A stretch of 64,000 nucleotides of DNA from Paenibacillus prosopidis (lineage in GTDB: Bacteria > Bacillota > Bacilli > Paenibacillales > Paenibacillaceae), in NCBI RefSeq assembly GCF_003337375.1, contig NZ_QPJD01000003.1, positions 1-64,000 on the forward strand, given 5' to 3'. How positions within the stretch are numbered: position 1 is the first letter of the stretch; each line of letters begins with the position of its first letter. The notes under the pieces are model-generated. The model was not told the DNA's origin. It was given only the letters and a program-made list of their open reading frames with translations, and ran no database searches. Of this stretch, positions 49,669 to 60,092 are shown one piece after another. A program made the translations under genes and the position numbers.

Positions 49669-52157
49669 TTGCTAAAGTAATTGTAGACGTGCCGAGCCGC
49701 CAGACGGATCGGCCGTTTGATTATGAGGTGCCTGCTTCCATGGAGGACTGGATAGAGGTCGGCAGCCGCGTCGGCGTTCCATTCGGAGGCCGTGTGCTGC
49801 AAGGCTTTGTTACGCAGCTTGCGGCAACAGCGGACATCGATCCAAAACGGCTGAAGCCGATTTCCGAGCTTCTCGATCCCGTTCCGCCGCTCCTGCCGGA
49901 TCTGATTCATCTTGCGAAGTGGATGAGTGATAAATATTGCTGCTCTTGGACGACGGCCCTGCAGGCAATGATACCGGCTGCCTTGAAGGGCAAGGCGGAG
50001 CGGCTTGTCGGTATTCAGGACGAAGAGGCTGCAGCAGTGGACCTTCCGCTCGAAATGACGGAATGGATTGGCGCCAGCGGACAGTTGGTCAAGCTGGAAG
50101 CTCTGCTGGAACGATTCCCGGAGCATGCCAGAGCCGTAAAAGCTGGACTCCGCGAGGGCGTGCTTGCCCAGCAAACCTCAATACGCGACCGGCTCGCGAT
50201 CCGGAAGGTATTGACCGTATTTGTGCCTCATGATACAGAAGCCATTCGCAGCGCAATGGACGCTATCCCGGCAAGGGCGGCAAAGCAGCGGGAGGTGCTC
50301 GCGTATATGCTCGAGCATGGCGGGCCGCTGCCGCTGCAGATGCTGCTTGCGGAGGCGGGCGGGTCAGCGGCGACTGTTCGTTCGCTGGCGGAGAAGGGGT
50401 TGCTTGAACTGCGTGAGGTGGAGCAGCAGCGCGATCCTTACGCCGGTCGCGAGTTTGAGCGAACAACTCCGCTTCCGCTTACGGACGGCCAAGAAGCCGT
50501 GTATGGCCGCATCGCTAGAGCTGTAGATGCTGGCGAACCACAGACCATGCTGCTGCACGGCGTAACCGGCAGCGGTAAAACCGAGGTATACTTGCAGTCC
50601 ATCCAATTTTGTCTGGAGCAGGAGAAGCAGGCCATCGTGCTTGTCCCGGAAATTTCGTTGACACCGCAAATGGTTGAACGCTTTAAAGGCCGCTTCGGAG
50701 ATGCGGTTGCGGTGCTGCACAGCAGACTATCGAATGGTGAGCGTTACGATGAATGGCGCAAAATTCGCAGCCGTCAGGTGCAGGTAGCTATCGGGGCACG
50801 CTCGGCTATTTTCGCCCCGTTTGAGAGAATTGGTCTAATCATTATTGATGAAGAGCATGAGTCGTCCTATAAGCAAGAGGAAAGCCCCAAATACCATGCG
50901 CGCGACGTGGCAGTTCGAAGAGCGAAGCAGCATGGAGCGGCGGTCGTACTCGGCTCGGCAACGCCATCATTGGAATCGTTCGCAGCGGCAAGCCGCCCTA
51001 TGACAGCACGCGACCAGGGTCGTGAGCCGGCGCTGCTGCCGATGCCGGACCGGGTGGGCGGCAGGCCGCTTCCGCCAGTAACCGTAATCGATATGCGCGA
51101 GGAGCTGAAGGAGGGCAATCGGTCGATGTTCAGCCGGCTGCTTCACAGCTCACTGGCCGAGAGGCTCGAGCGGGGTGAACAATCGGTGCTGCTGCTTAAC
51201 AGGCGCGGCTATTCGACTTTCGTCATGTGCCGCTCCTGCGGTTACACGGCTGCTTGTCCGCACTGCGATATATCCCTCACATTTCATCAGAAATCGCGTG
51301 TGATGCGCTGTCATTATTGCGGCCATGCGGAGCAGGCGCCAGCGACATGTCCTTCGTGTCAAAGCGAGCATATCCGTTATTTCGGAACAGGCACGCAGCG
51401 CGTTGAGGAAGAGCTCTCGAAGCTGTTTCCGGGCATTCGGGTCATTCGGATGGATGTCGATACGACAACGGAGAAAAATTCGCACGAAAAGCTGCTCAAG
51501 CAGTTTGGCGAACGGAAAGCGGATGTACTGCTTGGCACGCAGATGGTAGCGAAAGGACTTGATTTTCCATATGTTACATTAGTAGGTGTCATCGCAGCCG
51601 ATACGTCGCTTAATTTGCCTGATTTTCGCGCGGCAGAGCGGACCTTTCAATTGCTGACGCAGGTTGCGGGACGCGCCGGACGGCATCATTTACCGGGAGA
51701 GGTCGTCGTGCAGACTTATGCGCCTGAGCATTATGCGGTTGTAACCGCACAGCAGCATGATTATACCGCTTTCGTCAGCGAGGAGCTTCGTCATCGCGGT
51801 GCAATGGGTTACCCGCCTTATTGCAGGCTTATTCTCGTTACGATGTCGCATGAGCAGCTGCCTTTGCTGGCATCGGTCAGCGAACAGTATGCTTCCGGAC
51901 TTCGCGAGCTGGCCGAGCACGAAGGCGTGCTGCTGCCGCTGAACAGCGGTTTCGGCAGAGCTTTAGAGGTGCTTGGTCCGGTCGCATCGCCTATTTCAAG
52001 AATGAAAGATCGCTACCGTTTTCAATGTGTGATAAAATATCGTGGGAACATTGATGCATCCGCCCTTGTTCGCAAGGCGCTCGGCCCGTTCTTGGACGGT
52101 CCGCCGCAGCGGCAGGTGCAGTTCAGCATTGACGTCGATCCTCAAGTTATATTATAA
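49665..52157 (+). CDS. priA: primosomal replication restart helicase PriA
   Basis: PriA recognises stalled forks and reloads the replicative helicase. The 830-aa protein begins with the 3'-DNA-binding domain (IAKVIVDVPSRQTDRPFDYEVP). It contains Walker A GVTGSGKTEVYL near residue 303 and the box IDEEHESSYKQ, four zinc-binding Cys pairs at about 522-560 (CRSCGY, CPHC, CHYCG, CPSC) and the second RecA domain with GTQMVAKGLDFPYV. Length is normal. It overlaps coaBC by 4 nt and leads into def and fmt with 42 bp between. Confidence 0.95.
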   Translation: MIAKVIVDVPSRQTDRPFDYEVPASMEDWIEVGSRVGVPFGGRVLQGFVTQLAATADIDPKRLKPISELLDPVPPLLPDLIHLAKWMSDKYCCSWTTALQAMIPAALKGKAERLVGIQDEEAAAVDLPLEMTEWIGASGQLVKLEALLERFPEHARAVKAGLREGVLAQQTSIRDRLAIRKVLTVFVPHDTEAIRSAMDAIPARAAKQREVLAYMLEHGGPLPLQMLLAEAGGSAATVRSLAEKGLLELREVEQQRDPYAGREFERTTPLPLTDGQEAVYGRIARAVDAGEPQTMLLHGVTGSGKTEVYLQSIQFCLEQEKQAIVLVPEISLTPQMVERFKGRFGDAVAVLHSRLSNGERYDEWRKIRSRQVQVAIGARSAIFAPFERIGLIIIDEEHESSYKQEESPKYHARDVAVRRAKQHGAAVVLGSATPSLESFAAASRPMTARDQGREPALLPMPDRVGGRPLPPVTVIDMREELKEGNRSMFSRLLHSSLAERLERGEQSVLLLNRRGYSTFVMCRSCGYTAACPHCDISLTFHQKSRVMRCHYCGHAEQAPATCPSCQSEHIRYFGTGTQRVEEELSKLFPGIRVIRMDVDTTTEKNSHEKLLKQFGERKADVLLGTQMVAKGLDFPYVTLVGVIAADTSLNLPDFRAAERTFQLLTQVAGRAGRHHLPGEVVVQTYAPEHYAVVTAQQHDYTAFVSEELRHRGAMGYPPYCRLILVTMSHEQLPLLASVSEQYASGLRELAEHEGVLLPLNSGFGRALEVLGPVASPISRMKDRYRFQCVIKYRGNIDASALVRKALGPFLDGPPQRQVQFSIDVDPQVIL

Positions 52158-52199
52158 ATTGCTATTACTATTTTAATGATCGTAAAGGAAGGGAATACA

Positions 52200-52685
52200 A
52201 TGAGTATCCGTATAATTGTGAAGGACCCCGATCCCGTATTGCGGGAAGTGGCGAAGGAAGTAACGAAGTTTAATCCAAATTTGAAAAAGCTGCTGAAGGA
52301 TATGGCAGAAACGATGTATGATGCGGAGGGCGTCGGCCTTGCTGCGCCGCAGATCGGTATTTCGAAGCGGGTCATCGTCGTTGACGTCGGCGATGAGAAC
52401 GGCCTGGTTGAAATGGTTAACCCGGTCATCGTGGAGCAGGATGGCGAACAGGTTGGTCCTGAGGGCTGTCTCAGCATTCCGAACCTGAACGGGGATGTCC
52501 GGCGCGCTGACCGCATCGTCGTTACGGGTCAAGACAGCAGCGGCCAGTCGTTTACATTGGAAGCAAAGGGTTACTTCGCGCGTGCTTTCCAGCATGAGAT
52601 CGACCATTTGAACGGGATCCTTTTTACCGATTTGGCGGAGAATGTGTACGATATTTCGGAACGAGCGAGAAAAGGCGGCGAATAG
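52200..52685 (+). CDS. def: peptide deformylase
   Basis: Def removes the N-formyl group from new proteins, undoing the modification set by Fmt encoded next. The 161-aa protein has the three deformylase motifs: GVGLAAPQIG, EGCLSIPN (metal Cys) and HEIDHLNG (metal His pair and Glu). The start at 52200 follows AAGGAAGGG by 6 nt; an upstream ATG at 52176 precedes the ribosome site and is not used. fmt follows after 4 nt. Confidence 0.95.
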   Translation: MSIRIIVKDPDPVLREVAKEVTKFNPNLKKLLKDMAETMYDAEGVGLAAPQIGISKRVIVVDVGDENGLVEMVNPVIVEQDGEQVGPEGCLSIPNLNGDVRRADRIVVTGQDSSGQSFTLEAKGYFARAFQHEIDHLNGILFTDLAENVYDISERARKGGE

Positions 52686-52689
52686 CTTC

Positions 52690-53646
52690 ATGCGTATTGT
52701 ATTTATGGGAACGCCGGAATTTGCCGTTCCCTCTTTAAGGCTTCTTTTGGATCAGAACTACAATGTTGTCGCCGTTGTAACACAGCCGGATCGGCCGAAG
52801 GGCCGCAAAAAAACGTTGACGCCGCCGCCTGTAAAGGAAGCGGCGTTGTCGTTCGGGCTGCCTGTGCTGCAGCCAGAGCGGATGCGGAGCGCAGAAGCGG
52901 TTGCTGCAGTTGCGGAGCTGCATCCGGATTTGATCGTTACAGCTGCCTATGGTCAGATATTGCCGAAAGCGTTGCTTGAAATTCCGCGTCTGGGATGTAT
53001 TAATGTGCATGGCTCATTGCTCCCGAAATACCGCGGCGGCGCGCCTATCCAACGTTCGATCATCAACGGTGAGCGGTCGACGGGCGTTACCATTATGTAT
53101 ATGGCGGAAGGGCTGGACACGGGCGATATGATCAGCGTCGTCGAGCTTCCGATTACCGACGAGGATACGTCAGGAACAATGTTCGAGAAGTTGAGCATAG
53201 CGGGGGCAGAGCTGCTTGGAAAGACGCTGCCGTCGATAATCGCAGGCGAAGCTAAGGCCGTGCCGCAGCAGGATGATCTGGCTACCTATGCCCCTAATTT
53301 GACTCGTGACGATGAGCGGATCGATTGGAGCAAGTCCGCCCGGGCGATTTTCAATCAGGTACGAGGTCTTTCGCCAATGGCTGGCGCGTTCACCTACCTG
53401 AACGGTGAAGTGTTCAAGATATGGGCCTGCGCCGTTCCTTCAGAAACAGCTTCAAATAAGGCAAACGCTGATTTCGGAACGGTTGTCTCGGCCGATAGCA
53501 GCGGAATTAAGGTGCAGACTGGCGATGGCTTGCTCGTGTTGAAGGAAATTCAGCCAGCAGGTAAGCGGACAATGACAGCAGCGGAATGGCTTAAGGGCGC
53601 ACGGCTTGAAGCGGGCACGTTGTTAGGCGATGGAGGTGCCGAATGA
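52690..53646 (+). CDS. fmt: methionyl-tRNA formyltransferase
   Basis: Fmt formylates initiator Met-tRNA for translation start. The 318-aa protein begins MRIVFMGTPEFAVPSLRLLL and has the formyl-transfer segment INVHGSLLPKYRGGAPIQ, with Asn, His and later Asp in the active site (GLDTGDMI). The C-terminal tRNA-binding domain follows about residue 200. Start 52690 lies 4 nt after the def stop; the ribosome site is in the end of def (AAAGGCGG). It overlaps rsmB by 4 nt. Confidence 0.95.
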   Translation: MRIVFMGTPEFAVPSLRLLLDQNYNVVAVVTQPDRPKGRKKTLTPPPVKEAALSFGLPVLQPERMRSAEAVAAVAELHPDLIVTAAYGQILPKALLEIPRLGCINVHGSLLPKYRGGAPIQRSIINGERSTGVTIMYMAEGLDTGDMISVVELPITDEDTSGTMFEKLSIAGAELLGKTLPSIIAGEAKAVPQQDDLATYAPNLTRDDERIDWSKSARAIFNQVRGLSPMAGAFTYLNGEVFKIWACAVPSETASNKANADFGTVVSADSSGIKVQTGDGLLVLKEIQPAGKRTMTAAEWLKGARLEAGTLLGDGGAE

Positions 53647-55136
53647 CGGAGAGCGGAACCCGAAAGCCGAATCGTTCAAACGTAAGCCCTGGTTCTAAGT
53701 CTAAGCAGCCGCCGAAGCGCTCGTCTAACGGGGGCAAAGCGGCTCACGTCGGGCAAGCGCCCCGCAAGGTGAAATCGCCGCGCGAGCTTGCGGTGGATAC
53801 ATTAGTCAAGGTTGCACAGACCGGTGCCTACAGCAACTTGCAGCTGAATCGTACGCTGCAGGAAGCGCAATTGCAGCGAGCGGATGCCGGATTAGTGACA
53901 GAGCTTGTCTACGGTACGATTCAGCGTCAAGCGACGCTTGATTATTGGCTTAGCCGGTTTGTTTCTAAAGGGTTACATAAGCTGGAGCCATGGGTTCATC
54001 AATTGCTGCGCATGAGTGCATACCAGCTGTTATACTTGGACCGCATACCTGCGCATGCTGCGGTTAACGAAGCCGTTACGATCGCTAAGAAACGCGGCCA
54101 TTCCGGTATTTCCGGCATGGTGAACGGCGTGCTCCGCAGCATCGACCGGAGCCGCGCGGAGCTTCAGGCATCGGGAATAACGAATGCTGATCCGATCGTT
54201 CAAATTGCTTTGCGCCATTCTTATCCGGAGTGGCTGGTGAGCAAATGGGTCAATGTCTACGGTGAGGAGATGGCAGAGGCTATATGCGCAGCTGGCAATG
54301 AGCAACCACACGCAAGCATTCGCGCCAATACATTGCGCGGGAGCCGCGAAGCATTGATCGAGCTGCTGAATAGTACAGGCTACGAAGCAGAACCATCTGA
54401 TGTGGCGCCGGCAGGAATTACGGTAAGCCGTGGAGGAAACCTTGCTGATACGGATGGCTTCCGGGAAGGGTTATGGACGGTGCAGGACGAGAGCTCGATG
54501 CTCGTAGCGGAGGTCGTCGCCCCAAAGGCTGGCATGCAGGTGCTGGATTGCTGCGCAGCGCCCGGCGGCAAAAGTACGCATTTGGCAGAACTGATGGGCG
54601 GCAAAGGTAAAGTGTGGGCGAACGATTTGCACGCTCATAAACGTGACCTTATCGTTACGCAGACGGAGCGTTTGAAGCTTCGGAATGTCGAGGCAATTAC
54701 AGAGGATGCTCTGAAGCTATCGGAACGGTTTAAGCCTCAATCCATGGATGCGGTACTGCTCGATGCGCCATGTTCCGGATTTGGAGTCATTCGGCGGAAG
54801 CCGGAAATCAAATGGACAAAAACGGCCGGTGATGTATCGGAGATCGCTGGTTTACAGCATCGGCTCTTGAATGCCGTATGCGATTTGGTGCGGCCGGGCG
54901 GCACGCTTGTTTATAGCACCTGCACGATTGAGCAGGACGAGAATGAACAGCAGGTGGCTCGCTTTCTGCAAGAGCATCCTGAATTTGAACTGGATTCCAA
55001 CTGGCCGCAGGTCATTGTGGATCAGCTGAAGAAAGTAGGCGCAATTGGTGAGCACTTCAATGGCCAAGCGCAGCTGCTGCCTCAGCATTTTGACAGTGAC
55101 GGCTTCTTTATTGCACGTATGGTGAGGCGCTCATAA
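53643..55136 (+). CDS. rsmB: 16S rRNA (cytosine-967-C5)-methyltransferase RsmB
   Basis: RsmB methylates C967 of 16S rRNA. The 497-aa protein has an N-terminal NusB-like RNA-binding domain starting near residue 47 ([19 protein letters not shown]) and a Rossmann methyltransferase domain with the SAM site [16 protein letters not shown], motif [11 protein letters not shown] and motif [14 protein letters not shown], which hold the two catalytic Cys. The first 46 residues (rich in Ser, Lys, Pro, Arg) are an extension compared with B. subtilis YloM. The gene overlaps fmt by 4 nt. Confidence 0.93.
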   Translation: MTESGTRKPNRSNVSPGSKSKQPPKRSSNGGKAAHVGQAPRKVKSPRELAVDTLVKVAQTGAYSNLQLNRTLQEAQLQRADAGLVTELVYGTIQRQATLDYWLSRFVSKGLHKLEPWVHQLLRMSAYQLLYLDRIPAHAAVNEAVTIAKKRGHSGISGMVNGVLRSIDRSRAELQASGITNADPIVQIALRHSYPEWLVSKWVNVYGEEMAEAICAAGNEQPHASIRANTLRGSREALIELLNSTGYEAEPSDVAPAGITVSRGGNLADTDGFREGLWTVQDESSMLVAEVVAPKAGMQVLDCCAAPGGKSTHLAELMGGKGKVWANDLHAHKRDLIVTQTERLKLRNVEAITEDALKLSERFKPQSMDAVLLDAPCSGFGVIRRKPEIKWTKTAGDVSEIAGLQHRLLNAVCDLVRPGGTLVYSTCTIEQDENEQQVARFLQEHPEFELDSNWPQVIVDQLKKVGAIGEHFNGQAQLLPQHFDSDGFFIARMVRRS

Positions 55137-55236
55137 CGTAACCTTATGGTTGAACATGGGCGTTTGTGGTAAAATAAATCGATGGCGGCGCCTAAAAAGC
55201 ATAAGCCGCCCTACTTTAAGGTACAGGTGTGATGAC

Positions 55237-56283
55237 ATGAAACCATGCATATATGACTACACGCTCGAGCAGCTTCAAGAATGGATGAAAGAAAACGACG
55301 AGCCTGCTTTTCGCGGCGGACAGTTGTTTGACTGGCTATATGTGAAGCGGGTAAAGAGCTTTGAAGATATGTCCAACTTACCAAAATCGCTGCGTGAAAA
55401 GCTGGATGAGCATTTTTCAATTTTGACGCTAAACGAAATTACGAAATTCGAATCCAAGGACGGCACGGTAAAGTTTCTGTTCGGCCTGCATGATGCCCAT
55501 GCGATCGAAACGGTTATTATGCGCCATAGTTACGGCAACAGCATTTGCGTAACGACGCAGGTCGGCTGCCGTATAGGCTGCACGTTTTGCGCCTCGACCC
55601 TTGGCGGCTTAAAGCGGAATCTGACTGCAGGCGAAATTGTTGCCCAAGTCGTAACCGCGCAGCAAATGCTTGATGCGACAGGCGAGCGCGTCTCCAGTAT
55701 CGTTATTATGGGATCGGGTGAGCCATTCGAGAATTATGATGCGACAATGACTTTTCTCCGCATAATGATTCACGAGAAAGGTCTAAATATCGGACAACGG
55801 CATATTACAGTATCGACTAGCGGAATCGTGCCGAGCATGTATAAATTCGCAGACGAAAATACGCAAATCAATCTGGCGTTATCGATTCACGCGCCAAACG
55901 ATGCGCTTCGCTCGAAGCTGATGCCGGTCAACCGCCGCTTTCCGTTTGCTGATGTAATGGCTGCCTGCCATCATTACATCGCGAAGACTGGACGCAGAAT
56001 TACTTTTGAATATGCTTTGATCGGCGGAGTGAACGACCGTCCTGAGCATGCGCAAGAGCTGGCCGATGTGCTCAAGGGTATGCTGTGTCATGTCAATTTG
56101 ATCCCGGTCAATCACGTTCCTGAGCGCAATTATGTCCGGACGCCGCGCGAGGATATTTTTGAATTCCAGCGCGTGCTGGAACGCAATAAAGTGAGTGTGA
56201 CCATTCGCAGAGAGCAAGGTCATGATATTGCGGCTGCATGCGGGCAATTAAGAGCGAAGCATATGGAGTCCACGACGAGGTGA
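55237..56283 (+). CDS. rlmN: 23S rRNA (adenine-2503-C2)-methyltransferase RlmN (radical SAM)
   Basis: RlmN methylates A2503 of 23S rRNA and A37 of some tRNAs by a radical-SAM mechanism. The 348-aa protein has the Fe-S cluster motif CRIGCTFC near residue 115, [24 protein letters not shown] with the SAM region, and the C-terminal Cys in AAACGQLR that forms the methylene thioether. The start at 55237 ([13 protein letters not shown]) agrees with the family start; the weak AGGTGTG is upstream. An extended -10 TGG-TAAAAT at 55167-55175 may give a separate promoter. prpC follows after 7 nt. Confidence 0.93.
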   Translation: MKPCIYDYTLEQLQEWMKENDEPAFRGGQLFDWLYVKRVKSFEDMSNLPKSLREKLDEHFSILTLNEITKFESKDGTVKFLFGLHDAHAIETVIMRHSYGNSICVTTQVGCRIGCTFCASTLGGLKRNLTAGEIVAQVVTAQQMLDATGERVSSIVIMGSGEPFENYDATMTFLRIMIHEKGLNIGQRHITVSTSGIVPSMYKFADENTQINLALSIHAPNDALRSKLMPVNRRFPFADVMAACHHYIAKTGRRITFEYALIGGVNDRPEHAQELADVLKGMLCHVNLIPVNHVPERNYVRTPREDIFEFQRVLERNKVSVTIRREQGHDIAAACGQLRAKHMESTTR

Positions 56284-56290
56284 TGACGGA

Positions 56291-57052
56291 TTGTTAACGG
56301 CAAACCGCAGTGATATCGGACGGGTTCGTCAAGTAAATGAAGATCAATCATGGGTAGGTCAGTTGAATAATGGGGTAACGGTTGCTATCGTCGCCGACGG
56401 GATGGGCGGTCATCAAGCCGGCGACGTTGCAAGCCAGAAGGCTGTAGATGCGTTCCGGAGCATGCTGGAGCAAAGCGCAGCCAAAGCTGACTTGTCCTTG
56501 CAAGAAGGAAAAATGCTTATTCGCCAAGCGATTTCGCAAGCGAACGAAGCCGTATTTGAAATGGCATCGCGTAACGAACGCTATTACAACATGGGCACTA
56601 CAATTGTGGCTGCGCTAGTGAAGCAGGATAATGCCATAATTGGGCATGTAGGTGATAGCAGAGCATACAAAATTACAGAAGGCGTCATTACGCAATTAAC
56701 GAATGATCATACGCTCGTGAACGAATTGGTCAAATCAGGCCAGCTTAGTGTGGACGAGGCTGCTCACCATCCGCGCCGTAACGTACTGACTCGTGCAATC
56801 GGTACCGATTCCCATGTTGACATCGACATCCAGGCGGTGGAGTTGTCACCGCAGGATGTGCTGCTGCTTTGCAGCGACGGGCTGTCGAACATGGTAAGCG
56901 AGCAGCAAATGCTGCAAACGGTCTCGGCTGAGCAGCTGGATCTGGAAGCTAGGGCTGATCATCTCATTCAGCTGGCGCTGCATGCTGGCGGGGACGACAA
57001 TATAACGGTCGTTTTGCTGCAAGAAGCGGATGGCACTACTGGAGAGGGGTGA
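56291..57052 (+). CDS. prpC: PP2C-type protein phosphatase PrpC
   Basis: PrpC removes phosphate from targets of the adjacent kinase PrkC. The 253-aa protein begins with the PP2C pattern ANRSDIGRVRQVNEDQ and has the metal-binding motifs VADGMGGHQAGD and GDSRAY, LCSDGLSNMV and GGDDNITVVL. It starts with TTG, preceded by GAGGTG. It is located just before prkC (4 nt between) and after rlmN, as in B. subtilis yloN-prpC-prkC. Confidence 0.94.
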   Translation: MLTANRSDIGRVRQVNEDQSWVGQLNNGVTVAIVADGMGGHQAGDVASQKAVDAFRSMLEQSAAKADLSLQEGKMLIRQAISQANEAVFEMASRNERYYNMGTTIVAALVKQDNAIIGHVGDSRAYKITEGVITQLTNDHTLVNELVKSGQLSVDEAAHHPRRNVLTRAIGTDSHVDIDIQAVELSPQDVLLLCSDGLSNMVSEQQMLQTVSAEQLDLEARADHLIQLALHAGGDDNITVVLLQEADGTTGEG

Positions 57053-57056
57053 CAAG

Positions 57057-59147
57057 ATGATTGGACACGATTTAGGCGGACGTTATGAAATTTTGACTCG
57101 AATCGGCGGCGGCGGGATGGCGCTTGTATATAAAGCGCATGACGTGCTGCTGAACCGAAAAGTAGCGGTCAAGGTGCTGCGGCAGCAATTCGTGCACGAC
57201 GAGGAGTTTATTCGCCGTTTTCGCCGTGAGGCCCAGTCGGCAGCCGCACTTTCTCATCCGAATGTCGTCAGCATCTACGATGTGGGACAAGAAGATGAAA
57301 CGCACTATATTGTTATGGAGTATGTGGAAGGCAATAATCTGAATGAAATTATACAAGAGCGTGCGCCGCTGCAGGCTGATGAAGCGGTGCGTATTGCTGT
57401 GCAAATAGCCGATGCGCTTGATCATGCTCATCAAAATCATATTATACACCGTGACATTAAACCTCATAATATTTTGATCGGCAAAAATGGGCGGGTGAAG
57501 GTAACCGACTTCGGTATAGCGCGTGCTGTTACTTCATCAACAATTACACAAACCGGCTCGGTAATCGGTTCGGTTCATTATTTTTCCCCCGAGCATGCGA
57601 AAGGAATCAATACGGGGGAAAAATCGGATTTATACTCACTGGGCATTGTGCTGTATCAAATGTTGACGGCGAAGCTTCCGTTTCTTGGAGAAAGTCCCAT
57701 CAGCGTAGCATTGAAGCATTTGCAGGAAACGTTCGAGGAACCGCGGATCGCTAATACCCATATTCCGCAAAGCCTGGAAAACGTAATCCTTAAAGCGATG
57801 CGCAAAAACCAGAGTGAACGCTACAGCTCAGCGCATGAGATGCTGCTCGATCTGGACAGCTGTTTGCGTCCTGAGCGGCTGAACGAGCCGAAAATAACGT
57901 TTACGAACGTCAACGATATGGAAGAGACTCGGGTTATGCCTGCTATTCGCGATGACATTCGGCCTGCTGCAACGAAGGATCGGGGGGAGCAACCTGTTAC
58001 CTCAAATACCGATGCGGAATGGAACGAGGACGGTCTTCAAAAGAAAGGAAAGGGTTGGAAAAAGCCGCTAACCGTTGTGGGTGTTACACTTTCTGTGTTA
58101 GCGCTCATCATCTGGGGCTTTATAAGTCTGCTTGCCTTCCTGGACGTAGCGGAGGTGGACGTGCCGTATGTCGTAGGAAAGCAGGAAACGGAAGCGCGTC
58201 AATTGATTGAGGCGGCCGGGCTTAAGGTTGAAGACCCTGTCATTCGGGAGCATAACAAAGAGATACCGAAGGATCAGGTGATTAATCAGACGAAGATGAA
58301 TATGCGGGTCAAGGAAGGCTCCTTAATACAAATAACTGTCAGCGACGGACCGGAGCTGGAAGAACTGAATGACTACGTCGGCAAGCCGCTGCAAACAGCG
58401 ATTGACGAGTTGAGCGCTTTAGGCATCAACACGAAGGATCAAATCATTATTAAAGAGATGTTCAGCGAGGAAGCGCCCGATACGATTATTAAGCAAACCC
58501 CTGAAGCAGGCGAGCAATTTAATCCTGAGTCCGAAGAATTCACATTTATGGTCAGCAAAGGCCGCCAAACGGTTGAAATGCCGAATTTGATCGGCAAACG
58601 GATCGATGAAGCAAAGGATTTAATTAAAGCAAACGAGCTCGTTTTGGCAGACGAGGACATTTTGTATGAACCAAGCTATCTTCATCAGAAGGATTTTGTC
58701 ATTAGTCAGGATCCGTACAAACCGAAGGACATGGTGACCATAGGAGCTAAAGTATCGATTCGAGTAAGCTCAGGACCGCCAGCCGATGCGAAGGAGCATC
58801 AGTTCAACATCGTTATATCCCCGGAAGAAGCGGGGAAAACGAGTGAAATCCGTATTGTGTATTCGGATGCCCGCGGCGAGAATATCGAGTGGGATAAACG
58901 GCAAATTACAAGTACGCAAACATTCCCGGTTACCGTTATTGTGGCGCCGGATACGGAAGCCAGAGTGACCGTTTACCGCAATAACCAGTTCATCGATACG
59001 AAATCCATTACGTACGAGGAGCTTGTGCAGGGCAGCAATTCATCCACCTTGACCATACCTGGTGAAGAAGCGCCTCCTTCTGAAGAGCCGGCGCAAGCGG
59101 AGGTTAATGAAAGTAATGGCGAATCAAACGAAGAACAACAGCAATAA
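57057..59147 (+). CDS. prkC: membrane Ser/Thr protein kinase PrkC with PASTA domains
   Basis: PrkC senses peptidoglycan fragments and phosphorylates many proteins; it triggers spore germination in B. subtilis. The 696-aa protein has a Hanks kinase domain (about 9-270) with VAVKVLRQQF, HRDIKPHNIL and DFGIARA. One membrane span lies near residues 339-361. Outside the cell three PASTA domains follow (about 362-570), then a C-terminal beta-rich region and an acidic Glu/Pro/Asn-rich tail. Start 57057 has GGAGAGGGG upstream; the longer frame from 57030 overlaps prpC. The last ~30 nt overlap the start of rsgA. Confidence 0.95.
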   Translation: MIGHDLGGRYEILTRIGGGGMALVYKAHDVLLNRKVAVKVLRQQFVHDEEFIRRFRREAQSAAALSHPNVVSIYDVGQEDETHYIVMEYVEGNNLNEIIQERAPLQADEAVRIAVQIADALDHAHQNHIIHRDIKPHNILIGKNGRVKVTDFGIARAVTSSTITQTGSVIGSVHYFSPEHAKGINTGEKSDLYSLGIVLYQMLTAKLPFLGESPISVALKHLQETFEEPRIANTHIPQSLENVILKAMRKNQSERYSSAHEMLLDLDSCLRPERLNEPKITFTNVNDMEETRVMPAIRDDIRPAATKDRGEQPVTSNTDAEWNEDGLQKKGKGWKKPLTVVGVTLSVLALIIWGFISLLAFLDVAEVDVPYVVGKQETEARQLIEAAGLKVEDPVIREHNKEIPKDQVINQTKMNMRVKEGSLIQITVSDGPELEELNDYVGKPLQTAIDELSALGINTKDQIIIKEMFSEEAPDTIIKQTPEAGEQFNPESEEFTFMVSKGRQTVEMPNLIGKRIDEAKDLIKANELVLADEDILYEPSYLHQKDFVISQDPYKPKDMVTIGAKVSIRVSSGPPADAKEHQFNIVISPEEAGKTSEIRIVYSDARGENIEWDKRQITSTQTFPVTVIVAPDTEARVTVYRNNQFIDTKSITYEELVQGSNSSTLTIPGEEAPPSEEPAQAEVNESNGESNEEQQQ

Positions 59148-60087
59148 AAACAGCAGCGGCGATAGCAGCAATAATTTGCTCAAAGGAACAATAGTAAAGG
59201 CTCTCAGCGGCTATTATTATGTTCGGGCAAAGGACGATTTGCCGAATTCAGCAACCGTGCAGTGCCGCGCGCGGGGCGTATTTAAGTTAAAAGGTCTTTC
59301 TCCGCTGGTAGGAGATAACGTCCTGTACAGCTTGACCGAGAATGGGGAAGGCACCGTTGAGGAGCTGCTTCCCCGTTCGTCTGAGCTTATACGTCCGCCT
59401 GTGGCTAACATTGATTTGGCGATTCTCGTATTCTCCGTAACGGAGCCGGCGCTGAACTTGCAGCTGCTGGATAAATTTCTCGTTCATATTGAGCATGCAG
59501 GCATACCTGCGGTACTCTGTCTAAGTAAACGGGATTTAGAAAATGACGGTTTGGAGACGGAGGAGGCACAAGCTGCGGCCGCCTCCGTTAATCGCATCTA
59601 TCGACCCTTAGGCTATGAGGTGTATGGGACCAGCTCCCGGCTCGGCGAAGGAATCGAACCTTTGCAAGAACGGCTGAAAGGTCATCTGGCTGTATTCGCC
59701 GGACAATCCGGTGTAGGCAAATCATCGCTGCTCAATGCGATAGTACCAGGACTGCAGCTTGAAACAAATGAAATCAGCAACAGACTAGGTCGAGGAAAGC
59801 ATACGACCAGACATGTCGAGCTTATAGAAATTGGCGGCGGCTTAGTGGCCGATACGCCGGGGTTTAGCCAGCTTGATTTTACAGAGCTTGGTATTGAGGA
59901 TCTAGGCTATTGCTTTGTCGAGATGCGGAAGCTTTCACCAAATTGTAAATTTCGGGGCTGTACCCACGTACACGAGCCAGGCTGCGCTGTACTTGAAGCG
60001 ATTGCCAAAGGTGAGATCGAGCAAAGCAGGCATGATCACTACGTTCTGTTTTTGGCTGAAATGAAAGAGAAAAAACGGAGGTACTAA
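59116..60087 (+). CDS. rsgA: ribosome small-subunit GTPase RsgA (YloQ/CpgA)
   Basis: RsgA is a circularly permuted GTPase that assists 30S maturation and is a known PrkC target in B. subtilis (CpgA). The 323-aa protein has an OB fold (about 25-90), the G4 motif LSKRD before the P-loop [13 protein letters not shown] and G3 DTPGF, and a C-terminal zinc site [15 protein letters not shown]. The first 25 residues (Asn, Ser, Lys-rich) form an unusual extension. The start is uncertain: ATG 59107 is 3 nt and ATG 59116 is 12 nt from GGAGG; either overlaps prkC by 32-41 nt. rpe follows after 5 nt. Confidence 0.9.
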   Translation: MANQTKNNSNKNSSGDSSNNLLKGTIVKALSGYYYVRAKDDLPNSATVQCRARGVFKLKGLSPLVGDNVLYSLTENGEGTVEELLPRSSELIRPPVANIDLAILVFSVTEPALNLQLLDKFLVHIEHAGIPAVLCLSKRDLENDGLETEEAQAAAASVNRIYRPLGYEVYGTSSRLGEGIEPLQERLKGHLAVFAGQSGVGKSSLLNAIVPGLQLETNEISNRLGRGKHTTRHVELIEIGGGLVADTPGFSQLDFTELGIEDLGYCFVEMRKLSPNCKFRGCTHVHEPGCAVLEAIAKGEIEQSRHDHYVLFLAEMKEKKRRY

Positions 60088-60092
60088 CAACT

